From positions 2,509,501-2,573,500 of the forward strand of contig JAJTWR010000481.1 of assembly GCA_021613335.1 (NCBI GenBank): a stretch of DNA of 64,000 nt, given 5' to 3'. The translations under genes and the position numbers were made by a program. Source of the DNA: Whitmania pigra (taxonomy: Eukaryota; Annelida; Clitellata; Hirudinida; Haemopidae). The notes under the pieces are model-generated. The model searched no databases and was not told the DNA's origin. It saw only the letters and a list, made by a program, of their open reading frames with translations. Shown piece by piece: positions 51,201 through 63,667 of the stretch (position 1 is the stretch's first letter; the number at the start of each line of letters is the position of its first letter).

Positions 51201-52300
51201 ATGAGCTGAAGAATCATGTACAATTGCTTCAGAGGAAGATGATGAGCAATGCTCAGTTATATAAAGAGGTTCTGATAGTTTTACTTCTGCTGCAAATTTA
51301 TGATAAATATAAATAAATAAATTTGTAATAATCAGTTTTAAGTGTATTATTTATTATTATTTTTAGCATTATTTTTACTCATTCAAGATTAATTAGATGG
51401 AAAAATCCTGTAATAGAATTTTGAAGTTTGTTTGAAATTTTTTTTGAGATATTATTTCTTTCTAAGTTTATTTCAAATTAAATTTTCAGAAAAAGATGAG
51501 ATTGAAGAGAATTCTTCACAAATACAAACAACAACTCTCAGGTTTGGCTTTCAAACTGGATCAAGATGGTCAAGAAGATAAACGGTTTTAAACATTTTGA
51601 TTTAAAAATAATGCATTTACAAACTCAAAGTAAAGTACAAAATAAATGTTAGCACAAATCAGTGAGCTTCCAGAAATGAATTCTATTTTACTTTCACTTT
51701 CAGAACCCAGGAGACTTCAGGTGATGTTGAAATGTTGAGGAGCAGATTGGGGATGTTATTGAAGAAGAACCAAGAGTTTTGGAACCTTTTGACCTCAACA
51801 AAAGTTCAGGAAAAATTAATTGGAGGTCTTCCTTTTGCCAGTGTTTCATATGATTTCCTGCCCTACTCCAATGGAAATCTTGTAAGGAAATCTTGCCATG
51901 AAATACTTATCAATGACAATGTTTGGTCTTGGTTTTGCAATGTTCTTGTTCCTGTTAAGCTTAAGAACATGCCCGTTTTGATAACATTTGAAAAGTATAT
52001 TTTGTTCACCTTATTCTGAGAATAACTCTTTAGCATGCTAGTCATACTTCCAGAATCTCTAGTCATGTGACCAATTAACATTCCTGGTCTAAATCTGTTA
52101 ATAATTTGTTAATTAAATCTAGTTATTCAATAATTAGCCAAGGCCAATTTGAACGACTTCAAGAATTCTATTACTTTTTTCTGTTATTAATGCTTAATTT
52201 CTTTTCTTTGGAGGAGTGGACCAACTTAAAGAAGAAGATGGAAGACATGGATGAGAAACTGAGGCTCCAGCTGGAAGAAATCCAAGGAAGAAATTCATGA
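48264..52300 (+). CDS. CEP83: Centrosomal protein CEP83, complete, 12 exons
   Basis: CEP83 (CCDC41) is a distal-appendage protein that docks the mother centriole to membrane at the start of ciliogenesis. Exons 48264-48421, 48483-48621, 48683-48907, 49144-49392, 49578-49824, 49954-50098, 50284-50433, 50588-50750, 51068-51268, 51490-51584, 51704-51881, 52214-52300 join in phase to 678 aa (human about 700). Nearly all is coiled coil. Family signatures: DERMRAEQHKSNYQTLK near residue 32, LDPQKIKIIQLQVEEEIEG, NKLKTEHIFLKSEYENDRK and LEENKMKYEAE. The C-terminus, KKKMEDMDEKLRLQLEEIQG, matches the closing Lys/Glu helix of CEP83. The penultimate exon is the least conserved. A GAT repeat lies just before exon 9. 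Confidence 0.92.
51006..51050. repeat. (GAT)n microsatellite near CEP83 exon 9 acceptor
   Basis: GAT trinucleotides end about 18 bp upstream of exon 9; they extend the exon frame as poly-Asp if the intron is retained. Confidence 0.85.
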
Positions 52301-52496
52301 GGATGTTTCTCGTCATCTGGCAGGACGTACAAATCCTTCCATAGACAAAGCACCTGAACAATCACCTGTGTTTAACTCAAAAGTTGAGTGTGTTTGTCAC
52401 ATTTGTCCAGATCATTGCTCGAATAACTTAGTTTTATTTTGACCTCTGAGGCTGGCGCTTCAATTCTCACAAAAATCCCTCTTCCCTTAGTCAACC

Positions 52497-52502
52497 AATA
52501 AA
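52497..52502 (+). terminator. Polyadenylation signal of CEP83
   Basis: AATAAA 197 bp after the CEP83 stop, followed by an A-rich tract. Confidence 0.5.
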
Positions 52503-53487
52503 AAAATGGACCATTCCATTGAATCATATTTCTTCCCACATACCTTTATTTAAAAACAAAATGACAAGCTTCTTTGTAAAAAAAAAAAAAGATGGTACAA
52601 AATTGTATGAAAGTGCTAAAAATGCCTGGATGAATCAGGAAATACTGACTTTTGGAAGTGATCTGTTAAGTGATTACAATCGGTGATAAGAGGAACATGT
52701 TGCCCCAAAAATGTTCAAACAAAGATATCCCTTCAATGATCTTTCAAGATAGAAAATAGCCCTAATCAGAGAATGAATTCAATTTAAATCTTATTTTATC
52801 TGGGCTCACGAATCCAAAATTGCAAAGAAAAACAAAAACTGAAACTGAAGAGCAAAAACGGAGTAATGACACAACTTACAAGCTAGGACCTGATTTGAGG
52901 TTAAGTCATGTTGAAATAAAAATACCTCATCACAGCCTGGCATGGAAAGATTTGGGATCACAGTTTGGAGTGCAATAGGCAATTCAGATGAGCAAGTCAA
53001 GGAATTCAAGCATCAACATTGAAATCAATAACAATTTAACAGCAAACGAGGATGATGTGTTCCGCAATGTATTGTGCCATGAATTGAAAGTTGCTCGGAC
53101 ATGTTTCACTTTGCTTTAGTGAATTAATCAGAATTGAAGAATTTCTTTCCCCAAACTCATCAAAACATGTTTTAAACAAGAAAATGTCATTTCATTTCAA
53201 ACACATAACGTTGAATCATGTTTTGTTGAAAATGTATATATATATATACAAAAACAATTGTCAATTAATTGAGCTAGTCAATGAATACAAATTGCGGAAT
53301 GTAAAGAACATTCCATTTGTAGCGCAGTACAAAATCAAGAGTTTACGATAAAAAAAAACGCTTGTCCCTGCAGCAGATTCAGTGCAATATCTGCAAAAAA
53401 CAGGCCTCGAGATTGTCAAAAAGGTTCAATATAGTGAATACTGCTAGGAGATGGAAAAAGCAGAACATTATTGTCCGGAATTTCCAC
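52503..53487. other. Convergent 3' region of CEP83 and the MiT/TFE gene
   Basis: No coding exon. Probably mostly the long 3' UTR of the minus-strand gene; TTTATT at 52545-52550 is a possible AATAAA on that strand. Confidence 0.4.
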
Positions 53488-56367
53488 CTAGTTCAATAAA
53501 GTCAGGTCCTCCTCCCTCAGTCCATCGTATGAATGAATCAAGGGGTAGAGAGAGCAGTCACCGGCGTTGTTTCCGTCCTGAATGTCCGCAAAAGGGTTCG
53601 AATCCAGCTGCTCATGTTCCATGAACATGTTCATGTTGCTGAAAAAATTCAAGCTTTCTGGGTTTCCAAAATAGAGCCCTGGATGGCCCATGGAATCTGA
53701 GCAAGGGAAGTTCATCGCAAAGGCCGAAGAGACATGATCAGAAAGGGCTTCTTGATGATGATCCTGGAGGTTAAAAGTCTCATCAACATTGTTAATGGTA
53801 TAAGGCTCAGAATCTTTGGCAACAGAAAGCTCTGCTTTTTTGTTGAGGGACTCTCCTTCTTGCTCACTTTTCAGAAAGATGAAATTCTCACAGAGAAGGT
53901 CCTGGGGATGGAGTGAAAGACCTCGGGCAAAGTCGGGGGTCTGTTCTATCGTAAATGCAGCCCCGACATTTTTTAGAAGAGACTGCTCCTGCTTGATGGA
54001 CTGATTGTCAGCTGATATGTCGAACAAACCGAGGTCGACGTCTTGAATGGACTGGAACGAGTTTTCCGGTACCAAACCTTCGAGGGAGGAGCTTTTCATC
54101 ATCACCAGAGCCTGCCAAGAAAGTAATCGGTCAAGTGCGACTTACAAATGACGAGAGTCGCCAGCTTAGGTGACCTAAGTGAAGGAATGTTGTAACAAGA
54201 ACCTCTTTTAGTTGTTTGTTGATGGTTTCGAGCGTCTCACACTTCATCTGGAGTTGCTTGTGGGCGAGCTGTTCAGCATGCAACTGCTTGATGTGCTCAA
54301 TGGCCGTCTGAAGGATCGTTCCTTTCTTGTTGAGAATGTCGCTGTAATTAAATTTACACGAAACAATTCAGTATAGATAATTTATGTAAATGGTCGATTA
54401 AGAAAAGGTGAGAAGAAAGTGCGAAACTTACACGTCGTAAACGGGTGGGAGCAAACGTCCTATTTCGGTGATGCAATCGTTGATTTTGTATCTTCGTCTC
54501 TTTTCGACTGAAATTCAAAATAGTAAATTGCTTATTTCACGGCCTTGCTTCACTTCAAATAACGCCACTCATTAGTGACAATTTGTGGTGCAATTAACAT
54601 CACAGATGATGAGCAAATAAGAAATTTTCATCAAGAGATTGTTACAGTTCGATGAAGCACCTTCGATAATATACTATGCACATGACACTATTAAAAGAAT
54701 TACAATTCACTAAACCATCTCTGGCACTAGGCAGTGCTATATAAATTAAGTACAATTCACTCACTTATGTTGTGGTTGTCCTTTTTCAACCTTTCCTTCT
54801 CCCATTGCCGCCTCTCCTCTTCAGTCATGACAGGGGGAGGAGCCTCCTTTTTGCGCCCGCCCCTGTACTGGATTGTCGGAGCGGGAGTAGGGCTCGTCCC
54901 GAGAGATGCGTAGGTATTTTGGAGGCTTGTCGAGTAGGGTGAAGTTCTGTTCTTCAAAGAACTCCTGATGACTGTGGTCTTTGGCAGAGAATGGGCCCCC
55001 AACTTGAAGACATCAGACTGAGTAGAAATTGCCTGTAATAGAAAAATATTGGCATTTAACAGACTGCTTATCATAATTACCTCATTTAATCATAACAATA
55101 TTCATTGTCAAACATTTAGGAAAGATCTAACACCAAAATTGTCTCCTTACCTAGTAATCAACATAAAAGTGAAGCACCTTGACAGGCATAGATGCAAGAC
55201 AGACACAGACATCCATCAATGTGGGATGTGACATAAAATAACCTACATCTATCTCCAATGGTTAACAATTATATCGCAGAACCTAAACAATTACGGCCTA
55301 TTCTTCTGTTGTAATTATTTCCGACCAAGCTCCTGGATAGAAATCCCGGAGTGTTTTGTTAATATTATTATTATTATTATTATTATTACTAATGTTAAGT
55401 GCATTATTTAAAAATTGCATTATTTGAAGATTACATTATTTAATGATTACATTATTGGAAGATAGCATTATTTAATTATTACTTATTTTGCAAAAGATGT
55501 GACTTCACTGAAAATAATAATTTGAACATGTCCTAATTTAACCCCTAATTTAAAAATGTTAAATTTCATTCAAACATTAGAACAGTCCCCTGCATTTAGT
55601 CTTACAAAACTAATTAAAAAGACCTAATAAACAAAGAATTACAGAAATTTGCAAATTCTAAATTTTTGAACCAATTTGCTTGAGCCAAAACAAAATCAGA
55701 GAACACAAATTAAATAGCACAATTCCCAAGACTAGATTGCACATTCAAAATTGACCAACCTGAGAGATGAGGGGAATGGAAGACTCGATCTTGTTCAAAT
55801 CATTCTCCATTGAAAAGTCCATGTCCATGTCGAGCATGTTCATCTCGTCGACCTGTCGGTCCAGAGGTGCCGATTTAAAAAATCTGCGGTACAGAGAAGC
55901 TTTTTCAAAATAACCCAATCACCTCCGAGTGGCCCATGGAAGCGCTGTTGTCGTCCGACGACGGGGGACTGTTTGATGCCGTCGAGTCGTTAGAATCACT
56001 GATCGATGACTTCCTTTTAATCTAAACGAAAGCAAAAACAGAACTATCAGACGAGTTACAAAGTTATTCCTTATGTAGACATTTAACAAAATTCAAAGAT
56101 GAAAAACATTGTAGTAAGCAGCTTGACATTCACCAAATTAAGGGTTAATCTGCATTTGCAAACCATGTGCATGTACAAAATTGACTGACCTCAATGAACT
56201 TAATGTGCTGCAGAGAGCCTGGCTCATAGGAATCCCTTGATTTTGTTTTGCAGCGTTTGCTCATCGAACCATTCCTCATTATGCAGTTAGAATTGTTGAA
56301 CTTCAGAAAAAGCGGGGTTTTCTCTAAGTCGTCCTCAAAAACACTTCGCTTTCGTTTTAGTGACTTC
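53488..56367 (-). CDS. MiT/TFE-family bHLH-leucine zipper factor (MITF/TFEB-like), 5' end missing
   Basis: DNA-binding regulator of lysosomal or lineage genes in the family. Exons: 56367-56190, 56021-55923, 55852-55760, 55032-54765, 54507-54432, 54341-54203, 54111-53488, all in phase. The basic region is KKDNHNIIEKRRRYKINDCI, with the H-E-R residues that contact the E-box. The loop and helix 2 follow (VDILNKKGTILQTAIEHIKQ), then the zipper (EQLAHKQLQMKCETLETI). Upstream are a Ser/Pro-rich nuclear-signal stretch (IKRKSSISDSNDS) and an acidic helix (MDMDMDFSMENDLNK-like) where MITF has its activation domain. The C-terminal 208 codons are acidic and unmatched. The first exon enters in phase 2 and has no suitable ATG, so a 5' exon is missing. 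The zipper and DNHN-x-IE-x-RRR motif favour MiT/TFE over USF or MLX. Confidence 0.82.
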
Positions 56368-57558
56368 CTGTAACAAAGCAAAATTGAAAATTACAAACAA
56401 AAATACAAGAACTACATAATCCTTAATAAATGTACTAGTAACTTAGGTTTGAGCAGAGGCACTAAAAAATAAATTAAGTAGAGATGTTCAACCTGTGGCG
56501 AAAAGGAATATACCTGTTCTACGCAATCCGATTTATTACAAACAACGAAGCAATTAAATTACATTTGATCAACGTCTTTGCGTTACTGAATCGAACTTCC
56601 TTCTACCTGCTCCAGGTTAATCTTTGGAACCCTGGATTTTTAAGTGGAGCTTTTAAATACTCAAACCGCTTCGGCGCCAATCCGCTCTGCTGGCACTTAC
56701 GAATCTTAATGCATTAAAAATATACATAATTTGCATAACGTCCTTACGCATCTATTTGCTTACGATCACCGAGTTGATTAACTGTATCGACGTATGGCCA
56801 ACTGACACCGCGATTGCGTAAGTCTAAATGATCCCACTTGGTGACAATGCGAGTGACAACGGTTTCTTAAAAGTTTTTTTAGTGAGCGGATTAATAAGCT
56901 GTGAAAAGATTAATTGTTTTTACGTACGTTAATTATTCAATTATTTATTAAACGGTCATTTAATTTATTACCGTCCTCGTAAGACTGCAAAGATCAGTTT
57001 CTAAGAAATAGTATTATTGAATAATTAATGCTTTGAAAACCAGAGCAAAATGTAAAAATATGGAAATAATATTCTATCACACTATTAGCTGCACAAGAGT
57101 GACGTCCTGATCCGCCGTTATTAGCTTTAAGTGGTTCTGGATTTCAGAGAAAAATTCGGAACTCTGTCCCAAATCAAATTTAACAATGAATATTTAAGGC
57201 CACCCTTGGGACTGCTTTTAGTATGAGAGTTAATTAAAAATCTTTAATATAAAACTACTGTATTCCCTTGAAGGTTAATATCAATTACATTAATAAAAAC
57301 TCAAACAATCACATTTTCCTCTATTTTCAACAGGAGTACTAACATGAATTTAATTTCCCATTACATCAATCAGCCCCAGCCACTAAAAGCGTTATGAAGA
57401 GTTGTGCTTAAAATAATAGGTTTCTGTAAAATTAGATTGTAATTGCTATTGAGTCTCAGAACTCTTAGCCAGAAAGTCTTCTTTAATATCCTGCATCTTT
57501 AGAAATTTCCGAAATTTAGACAAAAAAAGCATCCCAGAGCCCATCATCATCTTTGAAG
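56368..57558. other. Upstream region of the MiT/TFE gene
   Basis: The missing first exon of the MiT/TFE gene should lie here or further right, but none is convincing. A minus-strand ATG at about 58346 (MVGENCLCHPSPSSSS) with a donor in phase 2 is a weak candidate. Confidence 0.35.
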
Positions 57559-60500
57559 ATGGCATCTACGGGCCGTCATTTGAAATCAGAATTAAAGTCA
57601 TTCGAATTGTTAACTGCCCTCGTGAATTGCAAATTCAAAGAAATGCTGAGCAATGTATAAACATGTGTTAGAGGACAAATTGTTTATAAAGGATTAAAAT
57701 TGTGCAGATAACTTCTTGGAGCAGGAAGAAAAAAAACTAGAGTTCAAAAGTCCAATATTAACTATTAGGACATTAGGCACAACGCATGGCAGGCGTAATT
57801 ACGTGATTTCAGAGAAAGGTTGTTATTTGGGAGTTTTCTCCCACTGCATCGGTGACGCTTCGTACTTTGAACAGCGCTCTTATAATGAAGGGCTTTTTAG
57901 CATCTAGTAATTCGTCTATGCATCGAATAACCACATAGATAAAATTAAATGGTCGCGCAAACTTACGATGATGAGACGGGACTAAGTCGTACCTCGGCGT
58001 TTTCTTGGAACAAATCGACCAGCCTTACGACTTAAAGATGTAGAAAATAAGAGAAATTTCTTCCAAAAGGGGATTTATAAAGATGATCTACTAACAAATA
58101 TGCAAATCATCCCTTAATTAGCACTAGACTTTTCGCAGTGCGTTTTCTTGAATTAACATCTCTCTTTTTGACTTTGATTGCCAAGGTCCCGCCATAAATA
58201 GTGACAAATAAATGATGTAAATTGAAATTAAACAAAGGTAGCCATGTACCCAGTTATTAACACATTCAAATTTGGACAAACGACGGGCTGAAGTTGCTTG
58301 AAGATGATGATGGCGAAGGATGACAGAGACAATTTTCGCCAACCATTATACTGTTTGGTCACTGAAAAATGCTGTGATGATACAGAATAATCAAGATACA
58401 CAATTTGTTCTTAAAGACAGAGAGTAAACTTTAAATTATTACTCATCTACAGAATTATTCCTCAGATTTAGAAAGGAATCTATTCATAATTTGTAAATTG
58501 CATTAGGTCAAGAATGTTCGGAAAATTGCTCGCGATTCTCGTTCGCGAGGCGAAATTAAAATATGCTAATCAGACCCATTGAGCAAAGTACCAACCTCTT
58601 TAAGCAAACAAAAACTCTAACATTCAATTGAGATCTGGTAACAGGTAGACTAGTTAAAATTACGAAGATTCTTCTGTATTTTTAGCATAAAATGTTTTTC
58701 GATCAACCATTGTTCTCTCACAGCAAGCAAATTTTCGTCTTGCGCACGATATTTTAATATTTCGCACAAACATGGTGTTTCTTTGATAAAAAAGATAGAC
58801 GCAGTTAATAAATCAATTTCCACATTGCTCATAGTCATGTTATGCGTACGAATGAAGCGAAAATTAGGCCAATTTGAAATATCTCTTAACTGAGGTAGAC
58901 ATTGTTTTGATAGAGAAATTGAAACTCGTACATACCTAGTTAATCTGAAGCAAATTTCACCGGTATCCATAGCGCTAAATTTATCCGATAATTAAACTTC
59001 TTTACGAGTAAATGATCATTTCCATCAGGTATATTTTTTTTAATTTAAGGCTGAAAACATCAACTTCCTCATCTAACCCAACCTAAGATGAGCTCAATAA
59101 TTTTCCCGGTATTAAGAGTTTCTGATGTACGGATGCTATCAACTGGCATGCATCCCACTATTATGCTGACATTGGTCAAATATATTTATAAAAGTATCAA
59201 AAATAAAATATTTTGTCACTTAATGGTTTTATTGTTTTTTAATTCCATTCAAAAGTATATATCCAAAAATTTCCATAACTAATAGGTTAATTATCATAAT
59301 CAAGCTATTATCAGCAATGGCTAATAATTCTCAATTTATAATGATTCGCAATGAGATAAATTACACTATTCTTCTAATATAAATGTAAATATATAATGTA
59401 AATATTATCTCGTTCCAAGCCTAAAAAAATTGTCAAAGACACACGCCAAAAGCATGTCGCGTGTGACATCTTCGCTTAGCTGTCAATGCGTAAGTGGTTC
59501 TCAGTTAGACACCTGTACTAATGGACACTCATAATTAACTCTCTTCAAAGCACACACCTTTGACTTTTGGCAAGATCTTCCACTTACTGACCTCCTGCAA
59601 AATCGATTTGGCACCAATGCCAAGGTGTTTACAATAAATTTTAAGAAATTCTAGCGTTAATATTATATTTATTGTAAAAAATCAACCAAACTATGTTATC
59701 TAATCTTTAATTATTAGTAATGAGGTCATTGACCTTCTTGTGAGTGTCAAAATGAACGCATAAGACTGGTCATCACATATATTTAAAAACAATATATGAT
59801 TGATCCTTAAAAAAGATGCTTTCATACCCGGGTTGATTCGCGATCGTTTCATCAGTAAAATTGCCTAATAGATTTTATTCCAGACCACTAATACACAAAA
59901 CTCGAAATCAAGTTAATGTTTTGAAATTCTTCCGCCATTAAACAAATTTGTCGATTTTTGTATGCTTTAGTTCAAAAATGTTCTCTGTATCGGCCAAGTG
60001 AGTCATAAAAATAACTAAAAACAACACAACCACGCTACTGAGTAAACACCACCTGTTTAGACACCTTTGGCCACTTGAAAATGTTTCAGAATTTTGATCC
60101 TGTCTGAAGTGCCTGCATCTCTTGGCAAACAATTCTCTGAATCCAAAATGTACACCTGGAAAAATCAAATTAAAGATCCTAATAATGATCCTCAATACTA
60201 ATTCCAGGAGCACTCTTTATGAGTTTTTAAAATAGAGATCTGTGAACTGATTGAATAACAATCAAAAAACCCTTGTAATCATTAGAATTAGTAAGCACAA
60301 TTAATGCAGTAAAACAACCGCTAAATAGCTGTTATTCTTATTCAACAGATAAGGTTAAGGTTATATATTTAAATATATTAGTGACATAACAAAATATATA
60401 ATATATAAGTTAATATAAGTTAATAACGATTTTGAAAATTGATAAAATCATCTGAGTGAATTAAAGTCATCGTAATCTTTATATCTAGACGCCTATTTGT

Positions 60501-61310
60501 TTTCTTGTTTACGTATTGCTTTTTTTTATCGTTATGTTTCAAAATATTCTTTAAAATTACTATTATATAGGAATTGCTGGAAATACTTATGTTAACTTGG
60601 AGTACATTCAGTGGATGTTTAGTGCTGATAGAATTTGTACCTTGCTTAGGTGTTTTAATTTAATTTGCTTTTTATAAGTCCATTTAAAAAGAACTCAATT
60701 GAGGGTTAATTTATTTGTCTTTATAAAAGGCATTCAGGTAAAGTGCTAGTTGCTGATGGGACTATATAAGTAACAACAAACAAGGGAAATTGGGAGAGTG
60801 GAACTGAAAGAGCAAATCAACTCCTACTCGATGTTAAAAAGAACATACTTCCTGATGTGTGTTCATACATAGAAAAGGTATATCCTTAAAGTTAATAAAC
60901 TTCAATTTTACTGACTACTGATCAAACTTTGTTAGGGCTTTCTTGCTTTAGATAACTTTTTAGATAACATATTACTTACATTATTACATTATATTACAAT
61001 TTTGAGATAAATAGGACGAATTAATTTTTTTACAATTAATGTTGTGATCAGTTATGTTCTATGGACTTTCATTTGCCTCCCATTTTTCATCATATTATTC
61101 AAAATCAGAGTACTAAATATTTTTGCAAGGACTCCTTATTATTACCATTTTATTTTTGTGCATCTCTCATGCTTTATCATCACATCATTAATTTGCATGA
61201 TTAATATTCATGTTGATTACAATGTATGATTTGTACAGATGTCCAAAATACCTTCTCAGCTGTTTCAAAGCTACCAGAAAAAAAGTTTACAGGCAATAGT
61301 CCGATGTTGA
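57559..61310 (+). CDS. Candidate five-exon gene of unknown family with an in-frame TAA
   Basis: An ATG in very strong context (GAAGATGG) starts a 32-codon exon 57559-57654 (MASTGRHLKSELKSFELL). Further exons that join in phase are 57722-57818, 60571-60649 (GIAGNTYVNLEYIQWMF), 60730-60877 (TERANQLLLDVKKNIL) and 61239-61310 (MSKIPSQLFQSYQKK, TGA). Exon four contains TAA at 60767-60769 in the reading frame, between GKVLVADGTI and VTTNKGNWESG. The stop could be a CAA-to-TAA nonsense change, making a pseudogene, or fall in a 33-nt intron (60737-60769, GTAAAG...AAG). No family recognised. The 2.7-kb second intron and a weak second acceptor (CTTGGAG) make the linkage of the first two exons to the rest uncertain. 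Confidence 0.35.
58650..58970 (-). CDS. Hypothetical 106-aa ORF on the opposite strand
   Basis: An ATG with purine at -3 and G at +4 opens a 106-codon ORF with balanced composition (MDTGEICFRLTRYVRV, FIKETPCLCEILKYRAQ), unlike the low-complexity ORFs around it. It lies inside the long second intron of the candidate plus-strand gene. A consensus donor AG|GTATGT occurs after codon 12, so it may be the first exon of a spliced gene, although joining it to nearby acceptors gives stops. No family recognised. Confidence 0.35.
   Translation of the reverse strand: MDTGEICFRLTRYVRVSISLSKQCLPQLRDISNWPNFRFIRTHNMTMSNVEIDLLTASIFFIKETPCLCEILKYRAQDENLLAVREQWLIEKHFMLKIQKNLRNFN
58971..60570. other. Sparse region with one coding-like minus-strand block
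   Basis: AT-rich. On the minus strand an acceptor TTTTTCCAG at about 60163 precedes two overlapping open frames to 59938; one has a hydrophobic helix (LLSSVVVLFLVIFMTHL), the other reads VYILDSENCLPRDAG. Which, if either, is used cannot be decided, so no gene is called. Confidence 0.3.
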
Positions 61311-61702
61311 CTCAGTTGAAGGTCAATATCACTCAATAAAATGGTGCCGAAAATGTATGAAGACTGCTTGAAATCCATGGATCATTCTGCATTATAACAA
61401 ATAAATCGTGAAATGCCAATTCTCTTAACACAAATTTATCAAAGCTTCAAATGGTAAATTTGTACTTTTCTCCAAGCATTGCTTTGGTATATATTTTATA
61501 TAACTATATAGAATGTAAGTCTTGAAAATAAATTCATATATGTTTTATAGTGTTTTTATTCATGCCATTACGTTCTGAATCATAATAGAATCCATTTAAT
61601 GATGGGCACCAATTTAAGTTAATTATCACAAATTAACTTGATTTTAAAATTTTATCAAAATTTAATTAATGGAAAGTGGTGCCTTTTGGAGCTGCGGTTC
61701 TT

Positions 61703-62391
61703 CTAACGTTTACAAGCTGAATTAGTCATCGTCAATATATTAGCAGATTCGGAATTATTATTGATGTGATTGGGTAAGAAAGTCTCAAGAACCTCTAGAT
61801 TGAAAGTCCATCTTTCATGAACGCTCGAATCTATATAAACATCGTAGCCATGTAAACTGTCGCTAAGTCCAAATCATCTTAGTTATGCAACGGACTATAA
61901 TCAAATAAATAAATAAATAACCTGTCGGCGTTTACTTCAAATTGTGTCTACCGCCAATAGACGACTTCGTATATCATTGTGCGGCAGCGGGAAGCCTGTT
62001 TATTACCCATCTGAGGTAGGATTTGCTCTGTGATCTTAAGTTTTAAAATCGTTTCAATTGATTGTTTGTAATATTCTTCTGAACCTTTAGATCTTTTCCA
62101 GATAAGTCCCGCTAAAAAATTAACCCCCGCCACAAAAAAAAAAAAAGATTATAAAAAAAGTGTATGAAACCTATACTTTTATTTTTTATTGAAGAGGATG
62201 AAATTGAGACATGTCATTAATAATTTGCATTAAAAGATCCGTATTTCGGTACCTTTGCCTTCTGAACTCCATCCAAGACCGCTCCAGCGAAGTTCTCTTT
62301 CGAAGACCGATTTCTTGCCGACACAAAATAAGCATAGATAGGAGTTGTTTTTATGGCGTGCATTTAAATATTCAAATGTCTAGACATCAGA
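61703..62391 (-). CDS. Candidate spliced gene fragment of unknown family
   Basis: Three exons join in phase: about 62391-62242 (TFEYLNARHKNNSYLCLFC, donor G|GTACCG), 62111-61952 (GLIWKRSKGSEEYYKQSIE, donor CG|GTAGAC) and 61862-61703 (DSLHGYDVYIDSSVHERWTF, ending ACKR and TAG). Composition and codon use look coding throughout and splice sites have pyrimidine tracts. The first exon is entered in phase 0 from an unseen upstream exon; a minus-strand ATG near 62521 (MKFLPLRCERFGSFP) is close but does not join in phase. I do not recognise the family. The first-exon boundary is the weakest point, since all three frames are open there. Confidence 0.4.
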
Positions 62392-62399
62392 AATTGCAT

Positions 62400-63667
62400 G
62401 CGTGCATGAAATTGGAGCTGGCAAAAAGTGGTGGTGCTTAACTTTTCGCGCGTGCACTTTTATCATTATCTGGAAAAGATCCGAACCTTTCACACCTTAG
62501 TGGCAGGAACTTCATTTTATAGTTTCCTTTATGATTTTTGATGCCCCAGAGTTGATGACTTGCTCAGAGTTGGAGCACCAGACACCACTTGAACTGATAA
62601 TTAGGTCGAATGTGTGAAATAATTTATTTACAGTTTATCGAACAATTTTATTTAATTTTCCATAGTTCTTATATCGCCACAATATTTTTCTACAAAGGAA
62701 TGTCTGAAAAGATTTGAACTGCTTGTTTCAATGTTCCAAAATATCAGTAAAATGATAAATAAATCGCATGATAATGATTAACTATTTAAATTTATATTAG
62801 TTTTAAACAAATTTTGATTACATAAGCTTATTAATAAGCTATAGATTGATATGGTCATATTTTCAATCGATCTTGGTAGGCCAGGATTCTGGGTTCTGTA
62901 ACAACGCTGAGGAGTTTGAGATTGCTTTGGAATGTTTACACTTGGGACCCGATGTTCTTTTGAACAATGAAAGTCTAAGCCATTCGAAATGACGGACCAT
63001 CATGTAAAGTTATTTTCGAGAACTTTTGAGCATCGTTCCGAGCAATTTCATCCGGAACTTCAGTAATGAAGAATGGTCTGCCTAACCTCTGTAAATAAGT
63101 GTTTTGTTATGAACTTTTAAGAAGAAATAGATTTTAATAATTCAAATTTAAGTTTATAATTATTTTAACTGAGTGATTTTATATTAAACATTACTTGCAT
63201 TAGGTATTAATTCGAATCCGATTGCAGTTTTTGCCAGCTTTATTCTCTTATTAGACATTCGTGGCCACGACCCCACATTATCATATGGTCATACATTCTC
63301 AGCAGTGATGCATCAAGGTCAAGAATCGATTAAATATTTTTCAGAAATTGAATGTGTCGCAAATGATGATGAGCTATTATTTTAGAATTGGCAATGCGCA
63401 CATTTGCAAAGATTGGCGTATAAGAAACTTATTCTGCAGACTATAACTAAGATTGGAAGCATTCATAGAACAAAGAACTTGAATTTACGTCTCAAATTTT
63501 TGAAAAATCTCGCATTTATAACCAAACGTATTTTCGACGGAAAGCCATTTGAAAAATTGGAAACTTGAAATTAAAAGGCATTTTGTTATACTGTTGAGCG
63601 TATCGAGTCATGTGAATAAAATTCATATTTTGATAGTGTAAATAAATAATAATTTTGTCATCAGATT
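62400..63667. other. Intergenic, nothing firm
   Basis: AT-rich sequence. Apart from the short ORF near 62450-62521 mentioned for the neighbouring candidate gene, I see no exon. The right end should hold the promoter of the nicotinamidase-like gene. Confidence 0.4.

Noticed and set aside
53590..53610. GGGTTCGAATCC, a perfect tRNA T-arm-like string
   Set aside because: It lies within the coding last exon of the MiT/TFE gene, and no acceptor stem or other arms can be drawn around it.
59938..60213. Minus-strand membrane protein exon
   Set aside because: Two frames are open over the same bases after one acceptor and no partner exon was found, so neither is called.
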